Shown: positions 22,400-33,249 of the stretch, one piece after another
Numbering within the stretch: position 1 is the first letter of the stretch
Layout: every line of letters begins with the position of its first letter
Assembly (NCBI GenBank): GCA_958510875.1
Contig: OY294068.1
Location: 192,658,315-192,722,314 of the forward strand
DNA length: 64,000 nt
Direction of reading: 5' to 3'
DNA from: Endomychus coccineus
Taxonomy: Eukaryota > Arthropoda > Insecta > Coleoptera > Endomychidae
Made by a program: the position numbers and the translations under genes
The notes under the pieces: model-generated
Seen by the model: only the letters and a program-made list of their open reading frames with translations
Databases searched by the model: none
Told to the model about the DNA's origin: nothing

Positions 22400-24560
22400 T
22401 AAAACTAATGTGAGATTTGAATCTATCATCATCGAAAACGTATTACAACAAATTTCATTAGAATCGATGAGGCTGACCCAAATCAAAATTTTTTCATACC
22501 CCCCTTAAATAAAACCAAATTTGGTTAGGATAATTTCGATTAAGCTCAAATATGGGGACAGACTGTAGAATTTTTGTTGAACTACTCTTAGACCTTGAGG
22601 GAAACTCAAGGTTATTAATCACATTCAATTCATTGTTATTCTATCCAGCTTAAGTCTATGCAACTGAACTGGATGGCTAATATGTCATCGCATTGTCTAA
22701 CGTCAGAATCTAGAAGCATTATTGTTATTGTTCTATAATGTATTAGAATAAATCTGCCTGGGGGAAAAGGACGATCTATAATACATATTATATCCAATAA
22801 TCCTCAAAATAAAATGTTCGTTTTCCAAGCTACACAGCCCAGTCATGGGCTTGAATGGACAAATCACGAATCAGTAAAGGTATTTGCCATTGTATCTTTC
22901 AGTTTTGTGTTACGAAGCTCATGCATTATTCAGAGCATTGTTCTTAATATGGGCTCTCCTCAAATAGATACACTCAATATGAAATCAACCATTTCTCAAT
23001 GTCTCACACATTAATTAATTCTAAGGTATTGAAACAAGTGAACTATAATTTGATGTTTGGAACCAATTCATTAAACGAATTTAACTACTACTTGAAAAAT
23101 GTCTGTTCGTCAATCCAATTATTCTCCTTCATATGGGAACTGTATTGAAAAATATACCGATATATAATGTTCTAATGTGCTTATGATATTTGCAATAATA
23201 GGTACAATCATTTATTTCTTGAGCAATATACCTAACCATTTGACTTACATCATTTCCTACTCGTTACCGAACTAGTTATTCACTGGGAACTTCAACATAT
23301 TTTTCATCGAGGAACTCAAAAATCTATAGTTCGAACCTTCAATTTTTATAGATTTCCGAGTTTGGCTCGGTTATGGCGAACGGCCGTACTGAATATTAAA
23401 TCGTGAACATCAGTTTCGATACCATCGACCAAAGATACATCACATGAATCAATTGTTTTGACTACGTGACTAACTAAGTGCAAGTTAATGTTATTTATGA
23501 AAGTCAATTATTAAAAATACGAAACTGAGCTATTTCGGAACAGATTATTTCTTCACGGACTGATTTCATTTCTTGAATATTTGTGTACAGGGTGAACATA
23601 ATTGGATGTCCTTATAGGGTATCTTTATGAATATTAGCGTTAGGAAAAAACCGACCACACAGCACGCTCGAGCTCTTTTTTGAGACAAATTTGGGGGTAC
23701 CTATGAATTTTGACTCGTGTCATTTGATGCGCTGTTGCTGAATACTCGATTTTCCATGATTGCAACATAGCCTCGTAACATGTTTCGAGTTTTTTGGCAT
23801 AACATTCTTTTTTCTCGGATATTCTTCACTCATAATATCTGAAATTATAAAGTTGTGTCAAGTCCCATTGAAATTGATTCTTGGTCAAATATTGACTCTC
23901 TCAAACAATATGTATAAAATCGACCTGTGATATACAGGGTGCGTAAAACAGCTACAGCTTGCCACATGTTGCAAATAAGAATTTGCAAAATCTCTCTTGT
24001 TTCAAATGGAACACTAACGTATATTATTGATCCATAAAAAGCATCAATAAGAGCTCTACAAATTCCATCGAGTATTCTCTATAGTTAAGTTCAATAGTTC
24101 TCCTCAAGAAGGCGATTTTTTTCAAAGTTATGTAGATACCAAAAAAGCTTGTCATGATCAGAATCTCGAAAACCATCAGTATTATCACAAAAGTTATGAA
24201 TGTACATTTTTTATGTAGATCCGAAGAACTGATAAGAAATATAGCCAGAAGAAATAGAACACCCAGTAATTTTTACCTTGTAGAGCTTAAGAAATAACGT
24301 AACATTCTAGAAAATTATATTCCTATGTATTTGCTGGATGAAGATATGGAACACCGCACCACTTTCGCAGGACCCCGTACAACGATATACTGAGTTTTTC
24401 GAGATCAACGAACAGTTTTGCTTCTTGTATCTTGTATGCCTATAATGAAGTACTTGCCAAGATTCGGGATTTAATTGAGTGTTTTTTATTTCAGTATTTA
24501 CGTACGATGTGATCTGTAAACAACGATGAGACGTAAATAAATTCATAAATGAGATAAAGT
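22400..24560. other. No gene seen
   Basis: AT-rich. Two TACAGGGTG strings at 23588 and 23936, in the same orientation, resemble ends of Tc1/mariner-type elements, but no matching inverted end was found. No coding motif was recognised. Confidence 0.4.
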
Positions 24561-24579
24561 CACGTAACCTCGTCCCAGT

Positions 24580-24762
24580 ATGGCCTCATGTCCGTTTCGT
24601 CGCTCGTCAACGCACGTGCTTCCGAACGGCGCCTTAAAGAGGTCTTTTACGTCGAGGCAATCCTCTATCCAAATCCCCAACGACGACCAAGAGGAAGAAG
24701 ACAGAAATACGCTCAACTTGAAGCATCTCAGTGATGCCATTCTTATCTTAACGGCACCACCG
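24580..24762 (+). CDS. Candidate host first exon ending at a GTAAGT donor
   Basis: Exactly 61 codons from ATG at 24580 to a consensus CCG|GTAAGTATATTTC donor (phase 0). The stretch is visibly richer in G+C than its surroundings. The peptide starts MASCPFRRSSTHVLPNGALK, carries an acidic patch (NDDQEEEDRN) and ends LSDAILILTAPP. It does not resemble a transposon. No acceptor or second exon could be identified to the right before the array element at 25.1 kb, so the gene would need a long first intron. The function is unknown. It could also be chance, since the opposite strand is open too (24543-24740). Confidence 0.35.
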
Positions 24763-25126
24763 GTAAGTATATTTCAGATATATTGTATAGTAGAAATTGC
24801 ATCGTGTATGTTATTCTAAAGAAGGTTTCGCGATGCGCATAACAGTTTCCTTGGATAAATACAGAAAAATCCCATTCAGAGCTCAATATATCTCTGGAGC
24901 ACACGTATATGTATACAAAGGATTCTTACGACAGTGGAATATAAAGTCTCCGACAAATCTTCATCATTCACATATACGACGACTTTTTCACTGCTGATAA
25001 TATAATTTGAAAATCTACTTCATTCACAGGGAACTACAGGAAATTATCTCAATGCTTGACGATTTTTGGTTGGTTTTTGGTAGTTGAACCATAAAGTAAT
25101 TTCGTACGAACTTCCATCATGTATAG

Positions 25127-26805
25127 TAGTCCAGGCAATAAGCACGGAAAAAGACCTTAATAAAAAAAAAATATAGCAAGATAGAATTTCAAAATTTTTT
25201 TGCATTTTGTTCCTAATACCCCATAGATCATTCATGACTATCAAGACCGCGGGGGTCGACCTTTCTACCCCCTCAAAACGAGGTTTCAACCCCTCAGAGG
25301 AGCATTCTCATAAAAACAGTCCAAAATTGATGAATTAAGAGCCGAAAATGACCCCTAGTATGTTTTTTGGGTCGCTGATCACGATTCCGCAGTTAGTTTT
25401 CTCGGAAAACTCCCTTCAGATGGGAAATTTCGAAAAGTTATATATACCTCTAGTAGATTTCTAGGTCGCTGATCACGATTCTGCTGTAATTTTTCCCAAA
25501 AAAGTCTCTCCAGATGGAAAATTCGGGAAATTTGAGATTTTGCTGAGACGTTTGTGAATAATAAAGTATAATTTTGTTGCAAAAATTACCTCTGGTAGGT
25601 TTTTTGGGTCGCTGATCACGATTCCGCTGTAATTTTTACCTAAAAAGTCTCTCCAGATGGAAAATTCGGGGAAATTTGAGATTTTCTTGAGACGTTTGTG
25701 AATAATAAAGTATAATTTTGTTGCAAAAATTACCTCTGGTAGGTTTTTTGGGTCGCTGATCACGATTCCGCTGTAATTTTTACCTAAAAAGTCTCTCCAG
25801 ACGGAAAATTCGGGGAAATTTGAGATTTTCCTGAGACGTTTGTGAATAATAAAGTATAATTTTGTTGCAAAAATTACCTCTGGTAGGTTTTTTGGGTCGC
25901 TGATCACGATTCCGCTGTAATTTTTACCTAAAAAGTCTCTCCAGATGGAAAATTCGGGGAAATATGAGATTTTCCTGAGACGTTTGTGAATAATAAAGTA
26001 TAATTTTGTTGCAAAAATTACCTCGGGTAGGTTTTTTGGGTCGCTGATCACGATTCCGCTGTAATTTTTCCCAAAAAGTCTCTCCAGATGGAAAATTCGG
26101 AAAATTTGAGATTTTCCTGAGACGGTTATGGATGATAAAGTATAATTTTGATGCAAAAATGACCTCTAGTCATGACCTCCAGTCATTTTAGCAACAATAT
26201 TATACTTTATTATTCATAACCGTCTCAGGAAAATCTCAAATTTCCCGAATTTTCCAACTGGAGAGCTTTTTTGGAAACATAACAGCGGAATCGTGATCAG
26301 CGACCCAAAAAACATACCAGAGGTCATTTTTGCAACAAAATAATACTTTATTATTCACAAACGTCTCAGGAAAATCTCAAATTTTTTCGAATTTTCCATC
26401 TGGAGAGTTTTTTGGGAAAAATAACATTGGAATCGTGATCAGCGACCCAAAAAACTTACTAGACGTCATTTTTGCAACAAAATTATAAATTATATATTAT
26501 ATATAAATTTTCCAAATTTCACATCTGGAGAGAGTATTCCGAGAAAACTAACTGCGGAATCGTGATCAGCAACCCAAAAAGCATACTAGGTGTCATTTTC
26601 GGCTGTTAATTCATTAATTTTGGATTGTTTTTATAAGAATGCTCCTTTGAGGGGTTGAAATCTCGTTTTGAGGGGGTAGAAAGGTCGACCCCAGCTGTCT
26701 TGATAGTCATGAATGATCTATGGGGTATTAGGAACAAAATGAAGAAAAATTTTTGAAATTCTAGCTCACTATATATATTTTTTTTCTGGTTCGTTGCCTG
26801 GACTA
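25127..26805. mobile_element. Fold-back array element 2 (144-bp units, near-palindromic)
   Basis: The ends are TAGTCCAGGCAA (25127) and TTGCCTGGACTA (26805). Outer arms of about 300 bp are inverted copies: left 25127-25440 and right 26490-26805, each with a stretch reading CTATCAAGAC...GGTCGACC. Inside, five or more direct units of 144 bp run to about 26161. The order then flips near 26170-26185 and about 2.7 units run in reverse to 26500. It shares termini and the core motif GGGTCGCTGATCACGATTCC with element 1 at 9.5 kb. No transposase is inside. The right end directly abuts the mariner relic at 26820. Confidence 0.75.
25445..26161 (+). repeat. Tandem 144-bp repeat (five units)
   Basis: The anchor TACCTC (GACCTC at the last position) occurs at 25445, 25587, 25731, 25875, 26019 and 26161, giving spacings of 142, 144, 144, 144 and 142. 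Units are nearly identical in the middle and more diverged at the edges, as expected from unequal exchange. The 48-codon periodicity keeps the minus strand open for 227 codons, but this is a by-product of a unit length divisible by three. Confidence 0.85.
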
Positions 26806-26819
26806 TAGTATCAAAGTAA

Positions 26820-27290
26820 GGATAAAGTGAGTTTATTGGCCAACAAAGTCATGACGACAGTTTTTTATAAAGCACACGGTATCGTCCATATCGATTACCT
26901 TGGAAGGACAACGATCCCCGTCTTAAATTATGCAGAGCTGTTGGTTTGATGAGGCGCCTGATTGGAGCGAAAGCGGACGAATTTGGCAAAGAAAAAAGTG
27001 CTCCTTCGCCAAGACAACCCCCCGGCGCCCAGGTCCGTAGTCGCAATGGCAAAATTTCATGAATTGCGCTACGAGTTGGTTCGTCATCCACCATATTTTC
27101 CAGATTTGGCCCCCTGCGATTTTTATCTATTTCCAAACTTGAGAAAATGGCTCAGCGGAAAGAGTTTTGGCTCCAACGATGAGGTCATCCCTGAAACAAA
27201 GACCTATTTTGAAGAATTGCCGAAATCGTATTATTTGGAAGGGATCGAAAAATTAGAAAAACAAACATCATTTCATCTTCCATTTTTCAG
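26820..27290 (+). pseudogene. Mariner transposase catalytic domain relic (DD34D)
   Basis: The frame runs NKVMTTVFYKAHGIVHIDYL (first catalytic Asp in HIDYL), NYAELL, LAKKKVLLRQDNPPAP (second Asp), HELRYELVRHPPYFPDLAPCDFYLFPNL (third Asp) and KSFGSNDEVIPETKTYFEELP. Exactly 34 residues separate the second and third Asp, the DD34D signature of mariner. The usual HQDNAPAH is altered to RQDNPPAP. Stops occur around 26948-26965. The N-terminal DNA-binding half is absent; the fragment starts just after the array element ends at 26805. Confidence 0.85.
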
Positions 27291-27299
27291 ACACTTTTC

Positions 27300-30200
27300 C
27301 CCTTGCCCTCGTAAATCTATTATTGTACTTTCGCTTTTGATGTCACTGTTAGAGTTACCATATAAATAAAGACTTTGCTATCTTTCCTATTATACAATGT
27401 AACAGAGGCTCTGAATCTCAATTTCTTCCAAATTTCTATGCAAGCTGTCATACTGGAGTGGAAAAAAATTCTGGATTAGATAATCTGCTAATTATTCCAC
27501 CTTATTACCTTATTATTGTCTCAATTTTTCTAAGCTTTGAAATAGCCTATTATCATCGACAAAATAGTTCTTATATAATCATGTATTCTGTTTCAACATT
27601 TCTTGATAATAATAATGATGTTAAAGAAGAATGTATGGAAGTTCAATTCAGTAAGGATTTTCCTCGCCACATAATGATCTAGATTACTTGAAATTATCTG
27701 CTCATTTGTTTGTTTGATGCATCTTCGAAGATGTTTTCATTTCCGTAACTAAACAATTTGGATGGTTACGAAATAATTTCGGAAGCACCACACACAGCGG
27801 AAGCGTTTGAAGTGTTATCGTTTCATTAATGTGAAATCCTCACCGCAATCAATTTCTAGTGGTCATTACTATATCAGATCATTATAAATTCATACCGCAA
27901 ACATTTATATCCAACAGTGGCAAGCCCAGCTGCAACGGACACATTATATGGATTTCAACTATAACATTTATTTCCAATTTCATAGTTACTCTGGGAGAAC
28001 AAATTTATTCCAACTCCTCCTGAAAGTTCCTTAAGTAAATATATCTGGAAACAATAGTTCCTAGCGGCTTTTAAAAGTCCATTTAAGGTTCAAAACAGAA
28101 TTGCATTTTCGTGTTTGTTGAGTAAATACTTCATGCAGCGATAATAAAATTGCTGAATCCGACAAATATTTCATTTAGGTATAAATGGATGAATTAATAC
28201 TGACTATGCAGTTTTATCAAAATACCAAAATCGTTGAACTAGGACACGCACGCTCCAGTAACCCAAGTTAACAGGGTTAATCTGCGTTATTTTGTTCAAT
28301 ACAGCGTTTACATTTAATGAGATAGTTGCTGGACTGGAAATTAATGACGCAACAAAATTAGAATGATTATGATGTGTTTCACGCCGGTAAAATATTTCTT
28401 CAGCCCTATCTATATGTTGAACTATTTACATTACAGATTTCTGGCTCTATTATTTAGAATTCGTTGTTTTCTTTCAATACCCTGACTACACGACAGGTAT
28501 ATAATGTTCGAGGAACATCGTTTGAGCCAGCAGTGGAATGTGGGGAAAGAAGATAGGCATTTGTTTTTTTCGTAAACGTTTGGAAGTTATAGGCATAGGG
28601 GAAGACCTCACCAGGTAGAGAGTTTCACAACTTCGGTGTTCGATGGGAAAACGAAGTCCGATATCTTTGCGTCAACATGTCCTGGCTCGCTTCACTGGCT
28701 TCAATGGATGGTATAGGGGTTCTAGATGAGAAAATGCTATGAAGAGTATTTAATCTGCAAAGCTGTGGACAGAACAGCTGGACACTTCTGACTATAAATT
28801 CTCTCTATCAGAGAACATGTACAACAACACACAATGCAGTCATTACAATAGTTGATAAATCTGTTTTAGTAAGATAATTCTATCGGATAGTCTGACCTTG
28901 AACAAGTGGATTCACACTCCCTGATTGATCAACGGTTCTCGGGCTCTGTCTGGATATGGGCCACAATTATAATAGGTGTAGCTCCTCAATTAAAAATCCA
29001 TAGCCTTTCCTCAATTATTCAGCAGACCTCACGGAAATGGTCCAGCAGACTTACACTCGTATTGAAACTAGTACGAAAAACCACGTAGGAAAGAATCTGT
29101 AACATCCAAAAGTTCAATTATTTGAATGTGCAGTATTGTTCTCACGGAAATAAGAAGAATACACAAAAATTTCTGAGTCAAAAATCAAGACTGACCTTTA
29201 TCCTGGCAGTTACTATCTGAGAAGATAAACAATTTTATCTCTGAAGTAAAGTGAACAATTCAACTAGAAATTAGAACAATGAGACAATAACCTCTATAAG
29301 TTCGTCCATTTCTCAAACTGGCTATTAGATTCCAAGTTCCTTTCACTGTTTGTAGTATCCAATTCACAGCGTTAATAAACGTGTATTATAATCCGTTTAA
29401 GGTAACATGAATCATCCGAAATCCACATATACTATCCAAAATGACGAGTGATAGTCTTGATTCCGAAAATCCCAGAATTCGGTACTAAAACATAAGTTTT
29501 ACACAGCCCTTCCCGTCGTATATCCAAAGAAAATACCAACATTGACGGTCTCTCGATGTTCAGACCATGTCACAGAACAACTTGGAAGTAGACGTAGGAA
29601 TATACTGCGTATCACAGAATCCACTGGAGTCGACAACGCTGTAGCTTCGTTGTACAGGCGCATCGACTAATTTTCAGTCTTCAAGTGGACTCTACAATGT
29701 TACAAATTCACAAACAAATCTCATCGTGTCATCATATGATTGGGAAGGCGGAAAATGGACAGGGATTGATTAGTCTGTGGTAAATAATATAATGCTGGAA
29801 CGATTTCGAGTTTGAACATTTTTCTATTGACTTTCAGTATTGGGGAATATAAGTTCGAGACGTTCTCGGTTATTCCTCTAGCAATTTCATATTAGGATTA
29901 CTTACCTTGTTGGAAAAATGAACCCTCTAGTTCGTCGTATTCGTCTCGAATATTAATATCATATATTTGATATGTCTGCTGCGTAGTTATACGTGAGTGA
30001 AATTTTACAACTTCACAATAAAGACGAAAAGTTAGGGAAAAATTAATTTTATTGATGTTTTTCGATTCGTGTTCATACTGATATTATTGAAATTCTTCGT
30101 CATCCCATGTACAGCTATTAGTCTAGGCAAATAGGACTTTGTTTTGTTCTGATACTTTGAATTCATGACTCTTCGAGTTCTCTATTATGTTATCATGCGA

Positions 30201-32120
30201 CATAACTTATGTCTTAGATGTTATTGTCGGAAGTGCTATTGAAAATTATGTTATTTGAAAGAAACGAATGAATCAGAGCGAGTAAATAGAGCAAAATCTT
30301 TCTATTGAGACATGGTTCAACAAATTAATGAACATAAAAGTATTCGTTCTATTTTTTTTGATACAAACAAACAGTGTTTACTCTTTGTAAGCTCAAAAAA
30401 AAATCCAGATATTTGACATTGATTTATAATAACGATTTGCTTTAGAGAGATAAATATAACGTAGAGATCTGGAAACTAACTTACTTATATAAGTAGGTGT
30501 CGTATCTGTTTTCAGAATATTTTCTCCTTGCAGTGTTGCCGCTTCTATTAGAAAGTAGCAGACACTTTGAAATTGCAACTGAAACCCGTAAACTACCAGT
30601 AGTCCATCCAACGGGGATGACCCAGTATTTGTAATCGATACTTTTAGTAATTGGAGCTACTTGCTTCCTGAGGTTCTCAATTTGCAAGTGAAGATGCACC
30701 AAATTAATTGGAATTAAAACAAGGTTAGCGCAAATTGTTGATGATGTTCTTTGAGAAAAACTTAATAAAGCATGCAAAAATGCGGAGTTATTCGATCATA
30801 TCGATGTTACTCCTTCAATTTACATTTTGCAGCCTGAATTCCGAATCTCTTGTTACTAACCCTATGAATAATGAATATATAATCATGTGGCGCTCGACAG
30901 GATTAGTATCGCCTTGGTTCTAATAGACGAAACTGTAATTCGCGCAGAAATTAATTAAGGTAACGTAATAAGAGTCCATTACCACCAATATCCAGATTAA
31001 GATCGCTCCCCGTTCGAACTAGCGAACGTTGTTGGTAATATGTGACACAAATACGTAACGCGATTTCATATCTTCCTCGAGACCATTTCGTTATCGTCTT
31101 ATCCACGGGATATGTACCAGTAACATTATTATTATATCAAGTACTACAACCTATTTGTAATCTTAAATATAATTGACAAATGTCTGTAGTGTTTACCAAA
31201 CGTTTGAAAAAAAAGTGAGTGGTTATTTAAAACAGAAAAGTAACGTACCCACTTCCACCACCCTTGTTAGCACTGTTTTGATTATAATCATCAATTCGAT
31301 TACAAAAATTTTAATATTTTGATTAAGAAAACCAATTATTTCGGAAGATCTATTCTGGAGATGATTCACATAAAACGTGACTACAAGTCTGTGAATCATA
31401 GAACAGACATTCAACCATTAAGTCAGATTTATACTAATTTGATCAATTAAAACCCTTGCAAATTCCTAAATGTATTTTTATGATGACTAGGTAGAATGCT
31501 CGAATAGCAATATTTCTAATAAGGTCTGACAATCTTTTTCTATTACCTCATGAATCTTTAACATCTGATTCGAAAGTGGATACTTGAGCGTTATATTTTT
31601 TGGTTTCAGTCGTATACAAACGTTGTTTAACATGACTCCGTATATTATAAGAAAATTGCTAAGCAGTGGATCCTTGATACATATTCATATACTTAAGACA
31701 TTAATGTGCTACAATTTAGATAACTCGCGTCTGTTTTTTCGGCGCCGTGGGCATTTTTAATTGAAATTCATGCTTCAAGGATGCTTTGTGCTGATGCAAT
31801 TAGTTTCATCAAGATATCCCGTTATGTCTTCTGATGATGGTCGTGAAAACGAAACGTACGTAAAGACGAGGATAATAATCATATGTGTTAGTATGATATA
31901 TTTCCCGGTTTTAGTATGTTCCACTTCAAACCGTAAACTAAATACATATTTTTTTTGTTCAGTGCTTCTAAAATATGGAATACCAGTTTCAAATATATTA
32001 AATGTTATTCACGTCATGTCATCACTTACCTGTAGTTACTCTATTCTTTTTCACATCATTATCGAGACCCTAATTGATGATTTGGTGGGATATACACTCC
32101 ATCAATCACAACTTCTCTGT
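27300..32120. other. Mostly featureless; two short repeats and an unclassified frame
   Basis: Repeats at 28491-28545 and 28592-28650 match those at 2.85 and 8.82 kb. On the minus strand at 30393-30777 two overlapping frames (VLIPINLVHLHLQIENLRK then MDGLLVVYGFQLQFQS) could be one frameshifted hydrophobic peptide; no family is recognised. A plus frame at 31761-32246 (161 codons) is partly antisense to an RT relic and is not considered a gene. Nothing else was seen. Confidence 0.4.
28491..28650 (+). repeat. Dispersed repeat copy joining two shorter repeats
   Basis: It contains ATGTTCGAGGAACATCGTTT (as at 2.87 and 48.61 kb) and, 50 bp on, CCTCACCAGGTAGAGAGTTT (as at 8.84 kb). The co-occurrence suggests that one parent element supplied both fragments. 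Confidence 0.5.
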
Positions 32121-32129
32121 CTCACCAAC

Positions 32130-32240
32130 GTTGTATTTCATTTCCAACAAATCGTTGATACGCAGCAAAAACAAAGATGTTTCCAGGACAGATCTCTGTG
32201 GATCACAGGCGTTGATCGGGGGCAGACTCTGTGTACCATC
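32130..32240 (-). pseudogene. Short non-LTR RT fragment, same family as 9.0 and 60.7 kb
   Basis: The minus strand reads INACDPQRSVLETSLFLLRINDLLEM, a decayed INAGVPQGSVLAPTLFLL.INDLL box. About 110 bp only; no further RT motifs on either side. Confidence 0.6.
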
Positions 32241-32696
32241 ACGTGAAGTGATCTATCTGAGCGAAAAAACGATAGTTAACAACAAAGTTGTTATTCTCCC
32301 GCATTTTGAGATTATGAAGATGCCTAATAACTCTCGAAATACTTCTTAGCAATACTATGTATTCTTTTATATTATAAATAAGCTCTTATTTGTGTTCAGT
32401 ATCTGATTTTACTTCCACATGTAGCTTCCCCTCTCTTGAATATTCATTTACTTTCATTAAATGCATCATGTTGTGTCTACTTAATGCTGTTCACGCTAAG
32501 AAATGCCCGCCATGGTTGTCAGGTTGAGCATATTTTCAATGTTTTTGAATACAACCAACCATTCTGTAAACAAAAAAATTTAGGAGTTTTTTTACCTGTT
32601 ATATCGAATAATACGAATTATTTGTGATTTTAAACGTAATTCATCTACTTAATGATTTTGTTTTTCCCAAATCCGCGTCACAATAGCACGACTTGA

Positions 32697-32738
32697 TGCC
32701 GACGTTCAGCCAACCATTACAGGTGCCATCTTCAGGGC
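32697..32738 (-). ncRNA. Penelope family B ribozyme motif, copy B4 (decayed)
   Basis: The minus strand reads TGCC-CTGAAGA-T-GGCACCTGTAATGGTTGGC-TGAACGTC-GGCA. The outer 4-bp stem is intact; GAAA has mutated to TGAA. The surrounding terminal repeat extends from about 32670 to 32800. Confidence 0.5.
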
Positions 32739-32997
32739 AGGCTTGAGGCTTGAACTGAAACTTCCAGTTCCTTTTTCAAATTCTAACATCAGGGAATTTT
32801 AAATGAGCACCGTATTATATCCTAAGATGAACGAGAATAAAATATTTTCATTTGTTCGTTTCGAAATAGAGATTTTTCTAGTAACGTACATATCTATTTC
32901 TTTTGATATAATTTATTGATACAATAATTCTAAGAACACTTTACACTTGGAATTTTGGAATATTTTTATTAATAAATACTTTATCGATGCATTTAAG

Positions 32998-33243
32998 GAC
33001 TACAATAACAATAGAATCGCACTCAAGAGGCCAAAATTAGCTGAAAACGACTATAAACTCGACATTCTGGTCAAATCTGTATTTTAATTAATAAATATAA
33101 TTTCTTAATAGCAAATTTACAAATCAGCGTGTATACATTTCAGGATATTGACGACAAAATCGAACTCAGAAGGTCAAAATCATTCGATAACTATCCTAAA
33201 CCCGTAGTTTTGGTCAAATTCGTCTGTTTGCTAATAATAAATT
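32998..33243 (+). repeat. Diverged local duplication, ~145-bp spacing
   Basis: Segments 32998-33095 and 33143-33243 share the order GA.TACAA.AA.AATCG.ACTCA.AAGG.CAAAAT followed by TTTGGTCAAAT, with many substitutions. Two units of an old tandem repeat or duplicated element; not coding. Confidence 0.45.
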
Positions 33244-33249
33244 GTTTAT

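Noticed and set aside
23588..23943. A ~350-bp miniature transposon between two TACAGGGTG strings
   Set aside because: Both strings point the same way and no inverted partner or shared interior was found.
25473..26156. A 227-codon minus-strand open frame, the second longest in the window
   Set aside because: It is five repeats of 48 codons created by the 144-bp tandem unit; the unit length is a multiple of three, so a stop-free frame persists. The units diverge as DNA, not as a protein, and no start or family feature is present.
25310..26500. Regularly spaced repeats that might suggest a CRISPR array
   Set aside because: The units are contiguous 144-bp tandem copies without unique spacers, in animal-type DNA, and part of them are inverted.
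31829..31860. CTGATGATGGTCGTGAAAACGAAACG as another hammerhead-like motif
   Set aside because: The stem II that can be drawn consumes the G of GAAA, no outer stem pairs, and no Penelope sequence flanks it.
31761..32246. 161-codon plus-strand frame with several hydrophobic stretches
   Set aside because: Its second half is antisense to a minus-strand RT box (INACDPQRSVLETSLFLL), and its first half has no recognisable features.
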